Assembly: GCA_020747045.1 (NCBI GenBank) | Contig: JAGTJN010000022.1 | Span: forward strand, 868,001-932,000 | Reading direction: 5' to 3' | DNA: 64,000 bases | Source of the DNA: Phaeosphaeria sp. MPI-PUGE-AT-0046c | Taxonomy: Eukaryota; Ascomycota; Dothideomycetes; Pleosporales; Phaeosphaeriaceae | In this document: positions 33,413-43,926 of the stretch, in pieces | Layout of the letters: every line of letters starts with the position of its first letter | Position numbering within the stretch: position 1 is the stretch's first letter | Made by a program: the position numbers and the translations under genes | The notes under the pieces: model-generated | What the model was told of the DNA's origin: nothing | What the model saw: only the letters and a program-made list of their open reading frames with translations | Database searches by the model: none

Positions 33413-34761
33413 ATGGAGTTGTCCCCAGAACCGGGATCGAGCTACCCAGCTTATCCCGATGGCGGGAAACAAGCATACAGTGTGGTTCTTGGTGCCTGGT
33501 TGACATTATTTCCTGCATCTGGGCTTTTGAACTCTACCGGGATTCTCCAAGCGTGGCTTTCTGAGCAGGTCTCCATGGACTACACAGAGAGTGAGATCAG
33601 TTGGATATTCAGCTCCTTTGCTTTCCTTTTTTTCTTTGGTGGATTCATTGTTGGTATTTGCATCCTCGATTTCTGCGTGAAAGTGATGGTCCTAACTGTA
33701 TGAGCAGGTCCTTTGTTCGAAAGATATGGTTCCAAGAAACTGCTACCGGTCGGCGCTCTTGGGCTCATTATCTCGTTAGCAGCGACGAGCTTATGTAAAT
33801 GTATACCAATGCGAACCAAGACCATCCGACACGTGCACTAACCGGAATTGTAGCCTACTATCAGTATTTCCTCGCGTTCGGGATCCTCGGAGGATGTTCA
33901 TCCTCGGTACTATGGAACATAAGCATTGCCACCTTGGGCCACTGGTTCGACCAGAAACGTGCTTTGGCTACAGGAATCGCTACAACGGCTGGTGGACTTG
34001 GTGGCGTCCTTTTCCCAATCACCTTCACTCGCCTTGTCCCAAGGATTGGGTTCACCTGGACGATGAATTGTTTCGCGCTCATCAGTACATGTTGCTTGTT
34101 GGCTGGTATTGCTCTCCTCAAAACACGTCTTCCAATAAGTCCTCGCAGAAGTTCCATCATGAACTGGCGTGGATTCACGGATCTACGTTTCATCCTCACG
34201 ATGTCAGCCATCTTCATCCTCGATTGGGCTGTAATGGTGCCTCCGGCTTATATCTCAACTTACGCAAAACATAAAGGATTCCAAAACATGTCCAACTATC
34301 TACTGGCTATCCTGAACGCAGCCTCGATAGTTGGACGCGGAGTGCCTGGATCGATAGCAGACAAGATAGGTCGATACAACGTTATGATCCTGTGCTCAGG
34401 TGTATGCACAGTATCGATATTCGGACTCTGGCTTATGGTTGGACCGAGCTCTGCGATCCTTCTCATATTCGCGGTTCTCTACGGTATCTTTAGCGGACCA
34501 GCATATAGCCTGACTCCTGTATGTGTCGCACAAATATGTCGACCTGAGGAATATGCAAGCATGTACGGTACAGGCTATGGCGTTGTGAGCTTTGCGACAT
34601 TGGCTGGCGTGCCTGTTTCAGGAGGCATTCTTGGTGTTGGAGACGGCGCGAACTACCCTGCCTTGATAACGTTCTGTGGCGCTGCATATGCCGCTTCAAC
34701 AATTCTCTTTGTCGTTGCTCGAGGGGTCAGTACTGGATGGCGTTTTCGAGTCAAGTTTTGA
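33413..34761 (+). CDS. MFS transporter, monocarboxylate (MCT/MCH) type
   Basis: Three exons: 33413-33653, 33708-33794 and 33854-34761 (introns 54 and 59 nt), 411 aa. Start ATG 33413 (MELSPEPGSS); ATG 33395 is an alternative. The protein shows MCT landmarks: DGGKQAYSVVLGAWLTLFPASG in helix 1, SEISWIFSSFAFLFFFGG, then GPLFERYGSKKLLPVG across the second exon, LAFGILGGCSSSVLW, and HWFDQKRALATGIATTAGGLGG, followed by the second bundle with GRGVPGSIADKIGRYNVM. Family members move monocarboxylates or related small acids across the plasma membrane. Some fungal copies sit in catabolic or biosynthetic clusters; here it lies between a glycosidase and an FAD monooxygenase. Confidence 0.87.
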
Positions 34762-35119
34762 ATCTTGGTTAACATGGCTGGATCGAACTGTGCTTAACGA
34801 TCGGAAACCTTGCGTTCGCATAGCGGCGCCTTATGCCCCCGAGATGTTTCTCGAAATGCAAAGAGATTACAGGAAATCATCCTGCCGATATTGTGCAGGG
34901 TGTTACAGCATGAGGTGAGTCAGCAGAGCATGCGTCGTCGCTGTATGCTCGTTGCTTTGTTAAGCAAAGCCCGAGTTCCGACGCCTGCCCCGCTGTCGCA
35001 TGGCATTGCGACAGCGACCGGGTCTCCATCATATAACACCATCGCGACTTCCCCTTCGTGAAGATGAGATCACGCCTGTCGCCCTCGACTTATCGAACAT
35101 ACAAAATTAACGACCCGCC
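34762..35119. other. Intergenic, promoter of the monooxygenase gene
   Basis: About 360 bp without a recognisable frame. Confidence 0.45.
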
Positions 35120-36304
35120 ATGACGCAGAAGCCGATTCTAATAGCTGGCGCCGGCATTGCTTCTCTCCTCCTCGCGCGCTCTCTCCGACGCTCCAACATT
35201 CCCTTTCTCCTCTTCGAGCGCGATGCGTCCATCATATTTCGCGCACAGGGCTACCGCCTTCGCCTCTCTGCGGTTGGCCTAGATGCCATAGAATCTGTTC
35301 TTGGGCCGGACGGCTTCAAAAAGTTCTACGATGCGTGCGGCAAGACTGGCGGCGCAGGCTTCTCGGCCATTGACCCTCTCACGGGAGAGACGCTGGAAAA
35401 GCATCCCAGTGTCACGAATGAGCCCTTGACAAGCCGCGGTGGTCTAGTGCTGGGCATATCACGTGGCGACATGCGCACGTTGTTTATGGAAGGCAGCGAG
35501 GACAGCGTACGCTGGTCGAGCCAGATCACGGGCTACGAGAGGACCGACGATGGCGTGCGTGTCATCTTTGCCGATGGCAGCAAATCGGAAGAGGGTAGTA
35601 TGCTTATTGGTGGGGAGGGCGTCAAGTCGGCCGTGGCAAAACAGCTCGCCAAAGGAGCCATCAAGGTCTATGATCTCGGCGCACGTGGTATTCATGGTCA
35701 AGCCCCGACAAGCGCTTTCAATACCTTGGGCGAAGGGGTATGGCGCATGGTAGACGATAAGACACGACCAAATGGCAAGGTATCACTCATTACAAACGTA
35801 CGCGCTCAAGATGTGGACAATCCCGACGTCATATTTGGGTGGACCTTGATCGGCTCTCCTGGAGTAGTCAACGCACCCAACAACAATTACACCATCGTTG
35901 GCAAGCCGGCAGCAGATATTGCGAAAGACCTTACCAAACACTGGCATACGCGCGTCAAGCCGCTCTTCGACAACATGGAAGAGTCTGAGACCGCGTTTTG
36001 GAAGCTCACATGCTCGTCTCCGGACGGCATTCCACAGTGGCCCAACGATCCTCGAATCACATTGATTGGCGATGCAGTGCACGCCATGACACCTGCGGGA
36101 GGCAACGGAGCGAATACGGCTGTTCGAGATTCAGCTCTCCTAGGCAAACTACTCGCTGAGGCTGGAGGCTACCGAGAAGGTCTGACCAAGACGTATGAGG
36201 AAGAGATGCGGGTATATGGAAGTGAAGCAGTGAAACAAAGCCATGCCCAGGCAGGTGAACAATTTGGGGCACAGATCAACGAAAACACACCGATTGTATC
36301 CTAG
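35120..36304 (+). CDS. FAD-dependent aromatic-ring-type monooxygenase
   Basis: Single exon, 394 aa. The N-terminus PILIAGAGIASLLLARSLRR is the Rossmann FAD-binding site with the GxGxxS variant of GxGxxG, followed by FERD at the end of strand 2. The second FAD motif, ITLIGDAVHAMTPAGGNGANTAVRD, lies near residue 315; IGGEGVKSAV is the position of the DG-type motif, here with GEG in place of DG. No membrane or signal segment. Members (salicylate-hydroxylase-like) use NAD(P)H and O2 to hydroxylate aromatic or polycyclic substrates. Substrate unknown; its place in the cluster suggests oxidation of an imported aglycone. Confidence 0.87.
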   Translation: MTQKPILIAGAGIASLLLARSLRRSNIPFLLFERDASIIFRAQGYRLRLSAVGLDAIESVLGPDGFKKFYDACGKTGGAGFSAIDPLTGETLEKHPSVTNEPLTSRGGLVLGISRGDMRTLFMEGSEDSVRWSSQITGYERTDDGVRVIFADGSKSEEGSMLIGGEGVKSAVAKQLAKGAIKVYDLGARGIHGQAPTSAFNTLGEGVWRMVDDKTRPNGKVSLITNVRAQDVDNPDVIFGWTLIGSPGVVNAPNNNYTIVGKPAADIAKDLTKHWHTRVKPLFDNMEESETAFWKLTCSSPDGIPQWPNDPRITLIGDAVHAMTPAGGNGANTAVRDSALLGKLLAEAGGYREGLTKTYEEEMRVYGSEAVKQSHAQAGEQFGAQINENTPIVS

Positions 36305-36848
36305 TCCAGTGATGTTCGAGCGAGCTAGTCAATGTACGGTATCTTCTTGGTCGGGTCGGATGATAATTTCCTCACTGAACGCACCCAGCAATTAGCTTAA
36401 TGATCTTGATATGTTTAGCAAAACAGATCGGAAGTGTTACCCCATATGGAGTGCCTGCCGTGAGGAGATCAAGATTTACTTTGCATCATTTCATCCAAGC
36501 GAAGCCAAGAAAGCCACCCCGCACCCCGCAGAAGTGGAGACAGGCTTGTCATACCCGCAGATTGCCTGACCCAGTTAGTATGAAGGCGGTTTCGAAGCGA
36601 TGTCCAATCAATCGAGCTTCAGTCGCGCACTGTGTACAAATTCTTCCGTCTACATGCGGCATGCTGAGCATGAGACCGGAGCCAAATCCCCCGGAGCCCG
36701 GTTCATCGTCACTGCAAAGCCCAAAGTGGCTGTATAATGATAAACCAGGTTTATAATAACGACTACTTAAAACTCCATGTTACCCTAGCAAACACAAGAG
36801 CAGTGGTTGCTGATTTCAGGTTCACAACCATAGTTCTGACGCTTAGCC
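36305..36848. other. Intergenic, promoter of the GH2 gene
   Basis: About 545 bp without a recognisable frame. Confidence 0.45.
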
Positions 36849-39497
36849 ATGGCCTACCTCCAGCGATCGCCCCAAAGCCTGTTTGGGTTCCCATGGGTCT
36901 GGCTCATACTATTACTACAGCTTGGGACCTCATTGTCGTACGTCATTGAAAGAGCACCGAATGCAACAACAGGACGTGAGCGCACTTCGTTGAACGCCGA
37001 CTGGCGGTTCTCGCGCTTTACGTCGAATCCGGATACCCTAAGCTACAATACTCTGAAGCCATGGATTCTGCCTGCAGCAAACGACTTTCTGACGGGCAAG
37101 AAGTATGAACGGCCGTCCCAAGCAGGACCTGGTGCCAATGTCCAATATGTGCAATCTGGATTCAACGATGCAGCTTGGGAGAAGGTCACTCTACCTCACG
37201 ATTGGGCCATCACAGGCACATTCAACGCTCCTGGTATCGGTGGTGATCAAGGTCGCCTTCCCTACAATGGGATCGGATGGTATCGCCGCTCACTCAAGAT
37301 TGACTCAAGCGCGATAACTGCCGGAAAGTCCATCTTTCTCGATGTCGACGGCGCAATGGCGTATGCTGCCGTGTGGTTGAACGGCAATCTTGTTGGAGGA
37401 TGGCCTTTCGGATACAACTCATTCCGTGTGGACTTGACGAAGTATGCTCGTGCTGGTGACAACACGCTTGCTATCCGGCTTGACAATGCTGTGGAGCAGT
37501 CGCGTTGGTATCCTGGAGCTGGCATCTACCGTAATGTCTGGCTTGTCACCGTCAACCCAGTACATGTTGCGCAATATGGAACGTACATCACGACTCCAAG
37601 TGTTTCGCCTCAAGAGGCTACAGTGGATATGATAGTCGAAGTCGAGAACAAGGGAAATGGTACACAGTCGATCAAAGTCATGACCGAGCTGTACGAGCTT
37701 GATCCAGTCACTCGAAAAGCGACTGGCAATGCAGTAGCTGAGATTCCTGCTGTCAACACAGACGTTAAGGGCCAGTCAAAAGCATCCGTCAAAGGGTCTT
37801 CTAAAGTCAAATCTCCAAAACTATGGGGGCCCGCTCCCTCGCAGAAGCCGAATGAATATGTTGCGGTCACAATATTGTCTATCAATGGCACGACCATCGA
37901 CACGTACGAAACAAACTTCGGTATCAGATCCGTGAAATACGATGCGAATACTGGTGTGCACATTAATGGTGAGCCTGTTCGCGTACAAGGCTCCTGCAAC
38001 CACCACGATTTGGGCTCCCTGGGCGCTGCTTTCAACACCAGAGCCGCTGAGCGACAAATCGAGATGCTTCAAGAAATGGGCAACAATGCGCTTCGTACAT
38101 CGCATAATCCACCTGCACCTGAGTTCCTCGACCTGGCTGATCGCCTTGGGCTAATGGTAATGGACGAGCTGTTCGATACCTGGAACTTTGCGAAAGTCGA
38201 TAACGACTTCCATTTGCTGTTCCCAGAGTGGCACGAGCCCGATCTGCGGTCATTCATTCGTCGCGATCGAAATCACCCTTCTATCATCTCGTGGAGCATC
38301 GGCAATGAGCTTCCCGAGCAAAGCAATTCAACAGGAACAGCGACTGGCAAAGCTTTGCAAGACATCGCCCACAACGAAGACCCGACTAGGCTCGTGACAG
38401 TGGGAATGAACAATGCTGGTCCTGACACTGGCCTGGCAGCAACTATCGACATCATCGGTCTCAACTATCAAGGTGAAGGTAAAGGAACCTCTTACAGCAG
38501 CTCCTTCCCCAACTTCCACTCGAAGCATCCGAACAAGATGATCTGGACCACTGAGTCAGCATCGACCGTCAGCTCTCGGGGTATCTATCTATTCCCAGTC
38601 ACAAATGGAAAGACCGCCGTCGTAGGAGGAGGTTCCGGCCAAGGTGGTGATCCAAGCAAGCACCACGTCAGCGCATATGATCTCTATTCGCCTAGCTGGG
38701 CATCTTCGCCAGACAAGGTCTTCGAACAACAAGACCGATACTCATATGTGGCCGGCGAATTCGTTTGGACAGGGTGGGACTATATCGGCGAACCCACGCC
38801 ATACGCCAACGCAAGTCGTAGCTCATACTTCGGCATCATCGATCTAGCTGGTTTCAAGAAAGATCGCTTCTACCTCTACCAATCACGATGGCGTCCAGAT
38901 CTTCCAATGGCTCATATTCTCCCGCACTGGACATGGCCCAAGGATCGTGAGGGTAAAGTAACACCTGTCCATGTGTTCACATCCGGCGACGAAGCTGAAC
39001 TGTTCGTCAACAACGTTTCGGCCGGTCGTAAGAAGAAGGGTCAATATGACTACCGTCTGAGATGGGACAATGTCACGTACAGCCCTGGTTCCGTGCGTGT
39101 TGTGGCTTATAAAGGTGGCAAACAGTGGGCTACTGCTTCTCACTCGACAGCTGGCGCGGCCGCATCGCTCAATGTCACAGCCGATAGGACTAGCATTGCT
39201 GCTGACGGATATGACTTGTCATTTGTCTCTGTTGCGGTGGTAGACAGCGCAGGCAACGCGGTTCCGCAGGCTTCGAATGAGGTTACCTTCTCCGTTGCAT
39301 CAGGACCGGGCAAAATTGTCAGCACTGACAATGGCGACCCAACAGATATGACACCTTTCCCGTCGCTGAAACGGAAGGCGTTCAGTGGGCTCGCGCTTGC
39401 GATTGTGAGGAGTGAGCCTGGCCGCTCGGGCGAGGTCATCATCGAGGCGAATGCGACCGGGTTGAAGGGCGGACGGGTTGTATTGACTGTTGGCTAG
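36849..39497 (+). CDS. Secreted GH2 beta-galactosidase-like glycosidase
   Basis: Single exon, 882 aa. ATG 36849 has a good context (GCCATGG) and opens a signal peptide (FPWVWLILLLQLGTSLSY). The sugar-binding domain includes FNDAAWEKVTLPHDWAI and GWYRRSL; a beta-sandwich follows, then the TIM barrel with RVQGSCNHHDLG, LRTSHNPPAPEFLDLADRLG, the acid/base Glu in ISWSIGNELPEQ and the nucleophile Glu in MIWTTESAST. The C-terminus has the two accessory domains common in bacterial-type GH2 beta-galactosidases (including an Ig-like segment from ~ITSIAADGYDL on). Several N-glycosylation sequons are present. It should release terminal beta-galactosyl (or a related) residue outside the cell. Intronless, with a bacterial-like domain plan, so an old transfer is possible. 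Confidence 0.88.
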   Translation: MAYLQRSPQSLFGFPWVWLILLLQLGTSLSYVIERAPNATTGRERTSLNADWRFSRFTSNPDTLSYNTLKPWILPAANDFLTGKKYERPSQAGPGANVQYVQSGFNDAAWEKVTLPHDWAITGTFNAPGIGGDQGRLPYNGIGWYRRSLKIDSSAITAGKSIFLDVDGAMAYAAVWLNGNLVGGWPFGYNSFRVDLTKYARAGDNTLAIRLDNAVEQSRWYPGAGIYRNVWLVTVNPVHVAQYGTYITTPSVSPQEATVDMIVEVENKGNGTQSIKVMTELYELDPVTRKATGNAVAEIPAVNTDVKGQSKASVKGSSKVKSPKLWGPAPSQKPNEYVAVTILSINGTTIDTYETNFGIRSVKYDANTGVHINGEPVRVQGSCNHHDLGSLGAAFNTRAAERQIEMLQEMGNNALRTSHNPPAPEFLDLADRLGLMVMDELFDTWNFAKVDNDFHLLFPEWHEPDLRSFIRRDRNHPSIISWSIGNELPEQSNSTGTATGKALQDIAHNEDPTRLVTVGMNNAGPDTGLAATIDIIGLNYQGEGKGTSYSSSFPNFHSKHPNKMIWTTESASTVSSRGIYLFPVTNGKTAVVGGGSGQGGDPSKHHVSAYDLYSPSWASSPDKVFEQQDRYSYVAGEFVWTGWDYIGEPTPYANASRSSYFGIIDLAGFKKDRFYLYQSRWRPDLPMAHILPHWTWPKDREGKVTPVHVFTSGDEAELFVNNVSAGRKKKGQYDYRLRWDNVTYSPGSVRVVAYKGGKQWATASHSTAGAAASLNVTADRTSIAADGYDLSFVSVAVVDSAGNAVPQASNEVTFSVASGPGKIVSTDNGDPTDMTPFPSLKRKAFSGLALAIVRSEPGRSGEVIIEANATGLKGGRVVLTVG

Positions 39498-41241
39498 ATG
39501 ATGCAGATGTCTTTTGCATTACCAGAAATCAAACTCAACATTAACTTTATGAATAACTGAATTCAAAGTATCATGAGACATAAGTTTTGTAAATCCCGTT
39601 CTCGATTCTGGTTGTGCAATATGGAATAGTAAGGATTACTTAGAGGAGCGAGCGAAAATGACCAAATTGATATGAGTAGGCTTAAAGCTTGAGTAACAGC
39701 GGCCTGGACGTAGCCAGGATTTGTCTGACTGACTAAAGCTACTTCTGTCAGATGCGCTCTACCACTTCACAGGCCATTGTATTAAGGAAGCTGTGTAACA
39801 AAATCACTGTCCTTCTTCGCAAACCGTCTAACTATTATATTAGATCGTTCCAGTTGATTACTAAAATGCCTTCTATTGATATACCCGCGTTCATGGCTTT
39901 GTCAAAGTCTCCGTGATCGATACTGAGGGCTTTCTCCCTCACCGTTCGAACCTGACTTGGCCTTTAACGTTCGACGCAACGTCTGCCCATGTGCGCACTT
40001 CATGGAGTATGTGGGCAAACGAAGGTGGACCAGAGCTGCGATGTAACATACGAGCTGTTTTGGTATAGGCTGTTGATCTGGGTAGACTGGCGCTCAAGCG
40101 TGCAAGGTCGTTCGATTCAGACCAGCAGACCATGGGGCCCATGACGCACGATTGAACGTTGCTTGGGATGATGGACTTTTGGCCGAATTCTGCAACCGGG
40201 TGGCATAAGGAGAAATGACAGGAAAGAGGGAGTTGGGAGTTCTTGAAGGGTTTAGTAAACCCACAATTTTGCAGATTCATGTCTGCTCTCCATGTCACTC
40301 TTCGTTGCTGTCTACAATGCACTCTACCACACGAGCATATTAAAGATGTTTTGTAGATCTCCGGCAAAGATGAGGAACTGCTCCAGATAGCTTTATGAGT
40401 TTTTCTCATACACTAGATTGGATGTTCTGGATCAGATGCTGAATAGTCTACTACTCTTCCTTTGAGACCTATCGTAAAGCTGCTTCATCGATGCCCGCTT
40501 GTTAGAACTGTATATATATGGTGTCAGTATTCATAATGATCTATATCTTTTCATTGCTATCCCAAACCATGACTCTCTGTGGGACATGACTACGAATCCG
40601 CCTCTCGAACACAACCGTGGTTCGAGAAAGCATTTGACTTCGAAGGTTCGTAGATAATGTCTTATAGAATGACAAGCAATAGTCTTGACATTGCGGTGCT
40701 TACATTTGCGTTGGCGGGCAATTCCACTCGAAGCTATCGTATCCTGGTCCAACGTTCATTGCATCTGACTTCTGAGACCTTACACCAGTCGATATATGTG
40801 GTAAGCGTTGTGAACGCCCATGTACGCCCCACGATTCTCGGCAAATTATACAAAGCGCATGAATCATGCATCATATTGATGACTGTGTCGAAACAAAATT
40901 CCACACACACCAACTTCCGTGTCGTTCGTAAAGTCTTGCTACGTGGTCCACAAAGGGAAGCTGGTCGACTCCTGTTCCCTCAGCTGACAGGTGCCTGACT
41001 TGTGCACCAATCGGGATCGTTCAAATGTCTTGTGGGTTGCGCCGCATGACGAAAGATTTATCGAAGGTCCAAGCATCTGCGAATCAGATTATCGTCGAGG
41101 CGCATCTCTGCATACGTAGGTGCAGGACTTCCCGAAGCCAACAACCTAGGTGGTAAGATGCACGCGTCAAGAGAACTGGCCTGGCATTTAATTTGAATAT
41201 AGTACCCACAGCCCTGGATAGGCATTTCATCCACTTTAAAC
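39498..41241. other. Intergenic 1.7 kb with one tRNA-like relic
   Basis: No protein gene is supported; the minus frame 39939-40409 lacks motifs. A tRNA-like fragment lies near 39700-39775. The right end contains the tannase promoter. Confidence 0.45.
39700..39775 (-). other. Degenerate tRNA-like fragment
   Basis: Minus-strand sequence contains AAGTGGTAGAGCGCATC, which matches the D-arm/box A region of tRNA genes, followed by a CTGAC...GTCAG anticodon-type stem. A CCTGG/CCAGG hairpin takes the place of the T arm, but no proper box B is present and the acceptor cannot pair correctly. Probably a relic, not a working tRNA. Confidence 0.25.
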
Positions 41242-42945
41242 ATGAAGATATGTTACATTCTTGCTATTGTGCTCCCATGTTTTGCAGAAAATTGGTGCCC
41301 GGGACATGCCCCAACTTCAACTAGCAGATGCAGCAATAGCACACTCTCTCACGCATTACCCCAAGGAGCTTTTATCGAAACAACCAAAGAAATCAGGAAC
41401 GGAGAGTGCTTTGGCGAAGACACATACTCAAATATTTTCTATGCTGTGCTGAACGACACAAACGTGTGCCGGAATGCGCAGGACAGCGGATCGTGTAATT
41501 ATGCTGTACACCTACCCCCTTCATGCGCGCTCATTGTGAACATGGGCACTTATCGCTTTGGAATCATTATGCCGACAACCTGGAGTGGGTCATTGTTGAC
41601 AGTTGGGAGTTACTCTTATGGAGGCGGCATCAACTGGAAAGACATGTGGACAGGTCCCAAATACTACAAATTGGCAACGATTTCTACAGATACTGGCCAT
41701 AACTCGACTCAGCCTGACATGGCATGGGCACGAGGGAACAAGCAAGCACAGAAAGATTGGGGCTACCGCTCAATCGACGGATCAACGAAAGCAGGGAAGG
41801 CACTTCTCGTGGCTTACTACGGTCAGAACTCGCTTAAGCACGCCTACTACAGCGGTTGCTCTACTGGTGGTCGGCAAGGTCTGAAGCAGTTGGAAGTAGA
41901 CCAGACCCTGTTCGACGGGCTTCTTATTGGCGCACCGGCTTGGAACCAAACGCACATGCTTCCTTGGATTACAAGGCTTGCTACAATCAATCCTCCCGGG
42001 CAAGCATCCTCGATCTTTAACAGCGGATCCGATATCACGGTCATCCCTAGCCGAATACGTGACGCGTGCGATGGCCTTGACGGGGTTCGGGACTCGATCG
42101 TCAGCAGACCCGACCTGTGTAACATTACCAGCGTGGCACGAAACAATTTAACCTGTGGTGCCCCGGGCGTTCCTTCCACCGGGTGTCTGAGTTCAGCGCA
42201 AGCAGATACATTGATCCGACTCTACCAAAACTACACCATCTCTAACTCGACAGGACGATATCAGGCCTTTACCCCCCCTGAGCCGGGATCCGAGGCTGAT
42301 TATTCGGTTTATCTGAGCCCAGGTTCCACCATAGCGCCAGATGGATTCGACTGGCAGTGGGAGATCGATTTCTTGGATTACCCACGTGGCTACAATTTTT
42401 CTGATGATATCGTCACCGATGCTGCTAAGGCTGACCCAGGAAGCGCAACAGCTCGACCGCGCAACACTGATTGGAATGCCTTCAATGCGCGGGGCGGCAA
42501 GCTTATCATGTATCAAGGCCTAGCAGATGGACTGATTCCTGCCAAAAGCACAAACTCCTATTACGAACAAATGAGCATTGCAGCATCCGGTGCGACTGAC
42601 AGCTTCTCGCGGTACTACCAGGTACCAGGAATGCATCATTGCTTCGCATCCGACAAAGATAGCACCAAGTATTTTGCGCCATGGATGTTTGGTGGAATGG
42701 GGCAACAGACATATGCTACCATCGCACAGACCGAGTCAATACTAGGAAAGGGTGATGCCGACATGCTTACTGCGTTGATGAACTGGGTCGAGGGAAAAAG
42801 TGCACCCGCTTCGATTCGCGCGACAACATGGATTGGAACTACCACAACAATCTATCGTCAACGCCCTGTATGTCCATATCCACAGAGGGCTGAGATTATA
42901 GATCCAAGCAATATTGATAGTGCCACAAGCTGGGTTTGTCGTTGA
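41242..42945 (+). CDS. Secreted tannase/feruloyl esterase
   Basis: Single exon, 567 aa, signal peptide MKICYILAIVLPCFA. The tannase family (alpha/beta hydrolase) motifs are present: catalytic Ser in YYSGCSTGGRQGLKQ (about residue 205), Asp in YQGLADGLIP (about 430) and His in PGMHHC (about 468). The Cys next to the Ser and the Cys after the His form the family's characteristic CS-D-HC disulfide arrangement. A calcium-loop-type stretch DACDGLDGVRDSI is also visible. Many N-glycosylation sequons. It hydrolyses ester bonds of gallic or hydroxycinnamic acids in plant material. It closes the probable catabolic set, downstream of the GH2 gene on the same strand. Confidence 0.9.
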   Translation: MKICYILAIVLPCFAENWCPGHAPTSTSRCSNSTLSHALPQGAFIETTKEIRNGECFGEDTYSNIFYAVLNDTNVCRNAQDSGSCNYAVHLPPSCALIVNMGTYRFGIIMPTTWSGSLLTVGSYSYGGGINWKDMWTGPKYYKLATISTDTGHNSTQPDMAWARGNKQAQKDWGYRSIDGSTKAGKALLVAYYGQNSLKHAYYSGCSTGGRQGLKQLEVDQTLFDGLLIGAPAWNQTHMLPWITRLATINPPGQASSIFNSGSDITVIPSRIRDACDGLDGVRDSIVSRPDLCNITSVARNNLTCGAPGVPSTGCLSSAQADTLIRLYQNYTISNSTGRYQAFTPPEPGSEADYSVYLSPGSTIAPDGFDWQWEIDFLDYPRGYNFSDDIVTDAAKADPGSATARPRNTDWNAFNARGGKLIMYQGLADGLIPAKSTNSYYEQMSIAASGATDSFSRYYQVPGMHHCFASDKDSTKYFAPWMFGGMGQQTYATIAQTESILGKGDADMLTALMNWVEGKSAPASIRATTWIGTTTTIYRQRPVCPYPQRAEIIDPSNIDSATSWVCR

Positions 42946-43515
42946 ACTGTTACCTAGCTTTTTCCAGCATCACCCGAAGAATAATAATTGGTTGTAATGT
43001 TGATGTGATCATAGCTTATGCTGGCCTTCCCCAAATAACTTTGGGGTGCGATATTCTCAAGAACTCCTTTTGCAGGCATACTTGGCATGCTTGTAGAAAT
43101 CAAATTGGGCATACTTCGAAACCATTAGTACTGCGGCAGCACAGATTTGCGATGATTGAACGCCACAACGTTCTTGCAAGCACTATATCTACCAGTGGCC
43201 AATAAGAGCATTCACAAACAATTTCGGCAGTTGCGCGTGCCGAAACTATCTACCTTTGTATGATCGGAATGTCAGGCTAAACTACATTGAGCCATGCAAT
43301 ATCGAAGCATTTTCCATCCGATGAAAACAACCATGTCACATTAGGAACCCAGCTTACCCGCGTAGCTCATCTTTCAGAACATCGGGCATGTCAACCTACG
43401 CCATTTAGTCTTTCGCTTTTCCTTTCATACAGCAACTGCACGTCCGTGGCAACAGCAAGCTTAATTCTGCCAGAACCTTGGCCTGCTCAATTGATATCAG
43501 CGAAGCAACTCCACG
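42946..43515. other. Intergenic
   Basis: About 570 bp. A pyrimidine-rich stretch near 43400-43440 looks like the 5' leader of the following small gene. Nothing else is seen. Confidence 0.4.
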
Positions 43516-43926
43516 ATGAAGGTTCCATACGTCACGGCTATTCGGGATATGATCACTTTGCTTTCCACAGCAACCTTCTTGACAGCTGCATCTCCTACCC
43601 CAGCTGTTACAATACCTTCAACGTTGACGTCCTTCCCCACAATTGTCACCAAGACAACATGGACTTCGTACTCGACTTTCACAGAATATCCAAACCCGGG
43701 GTTGCCCTTGTTTTCGGAACAGCAATGGGTCGATACAACGATAGCGAAAGTATACGAGCCATGGCTTAGTGCGCCGACCTCGTTTCCATATACGATAGTT
43801 CGCGTTAGCGAAACGACAGCCAAGAACGAGTTGAGGATCACCTCGCAGTGGAACAGGCCGGCGAGTACGATCAGCCTTTTGAGCAATGCGTGGACTGTGC
43901 GGGAGACGCTGATCTTGCAAGAGTGA
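43516..43926 (+). CDS. Small secreted protein, cysteine-free
   Basis: 136 aa, single exon. The N-terminus (MKVPYVTAIRDMITLLSTATFLTAASPTPA) fits a signal peptide with cleavage near AAS. The mature part is Thr/Ser/Pro-rich and has no cysteine; it includes TKTTWTSYSTFTEYPNP and a C-terminal TVRETLILQE. No known domain. A minus frame over the same stretch (43618-44154) has no such features. A short secreted protein is likely, but gene status rests on composition alone. Confidence 0.45.
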   Translation: MKVPYVTAIRDMITLLSTATFLTAASPTPAVTIPSTLTSFPTIVTKTTWTSYSTFTEYPNPGLPLFSEQQWVDTTIAKVYEPWLSAPTSFPYTIVRVSETTAKNELRITSQWNRPASTISLLSNAWTVRETLILQE

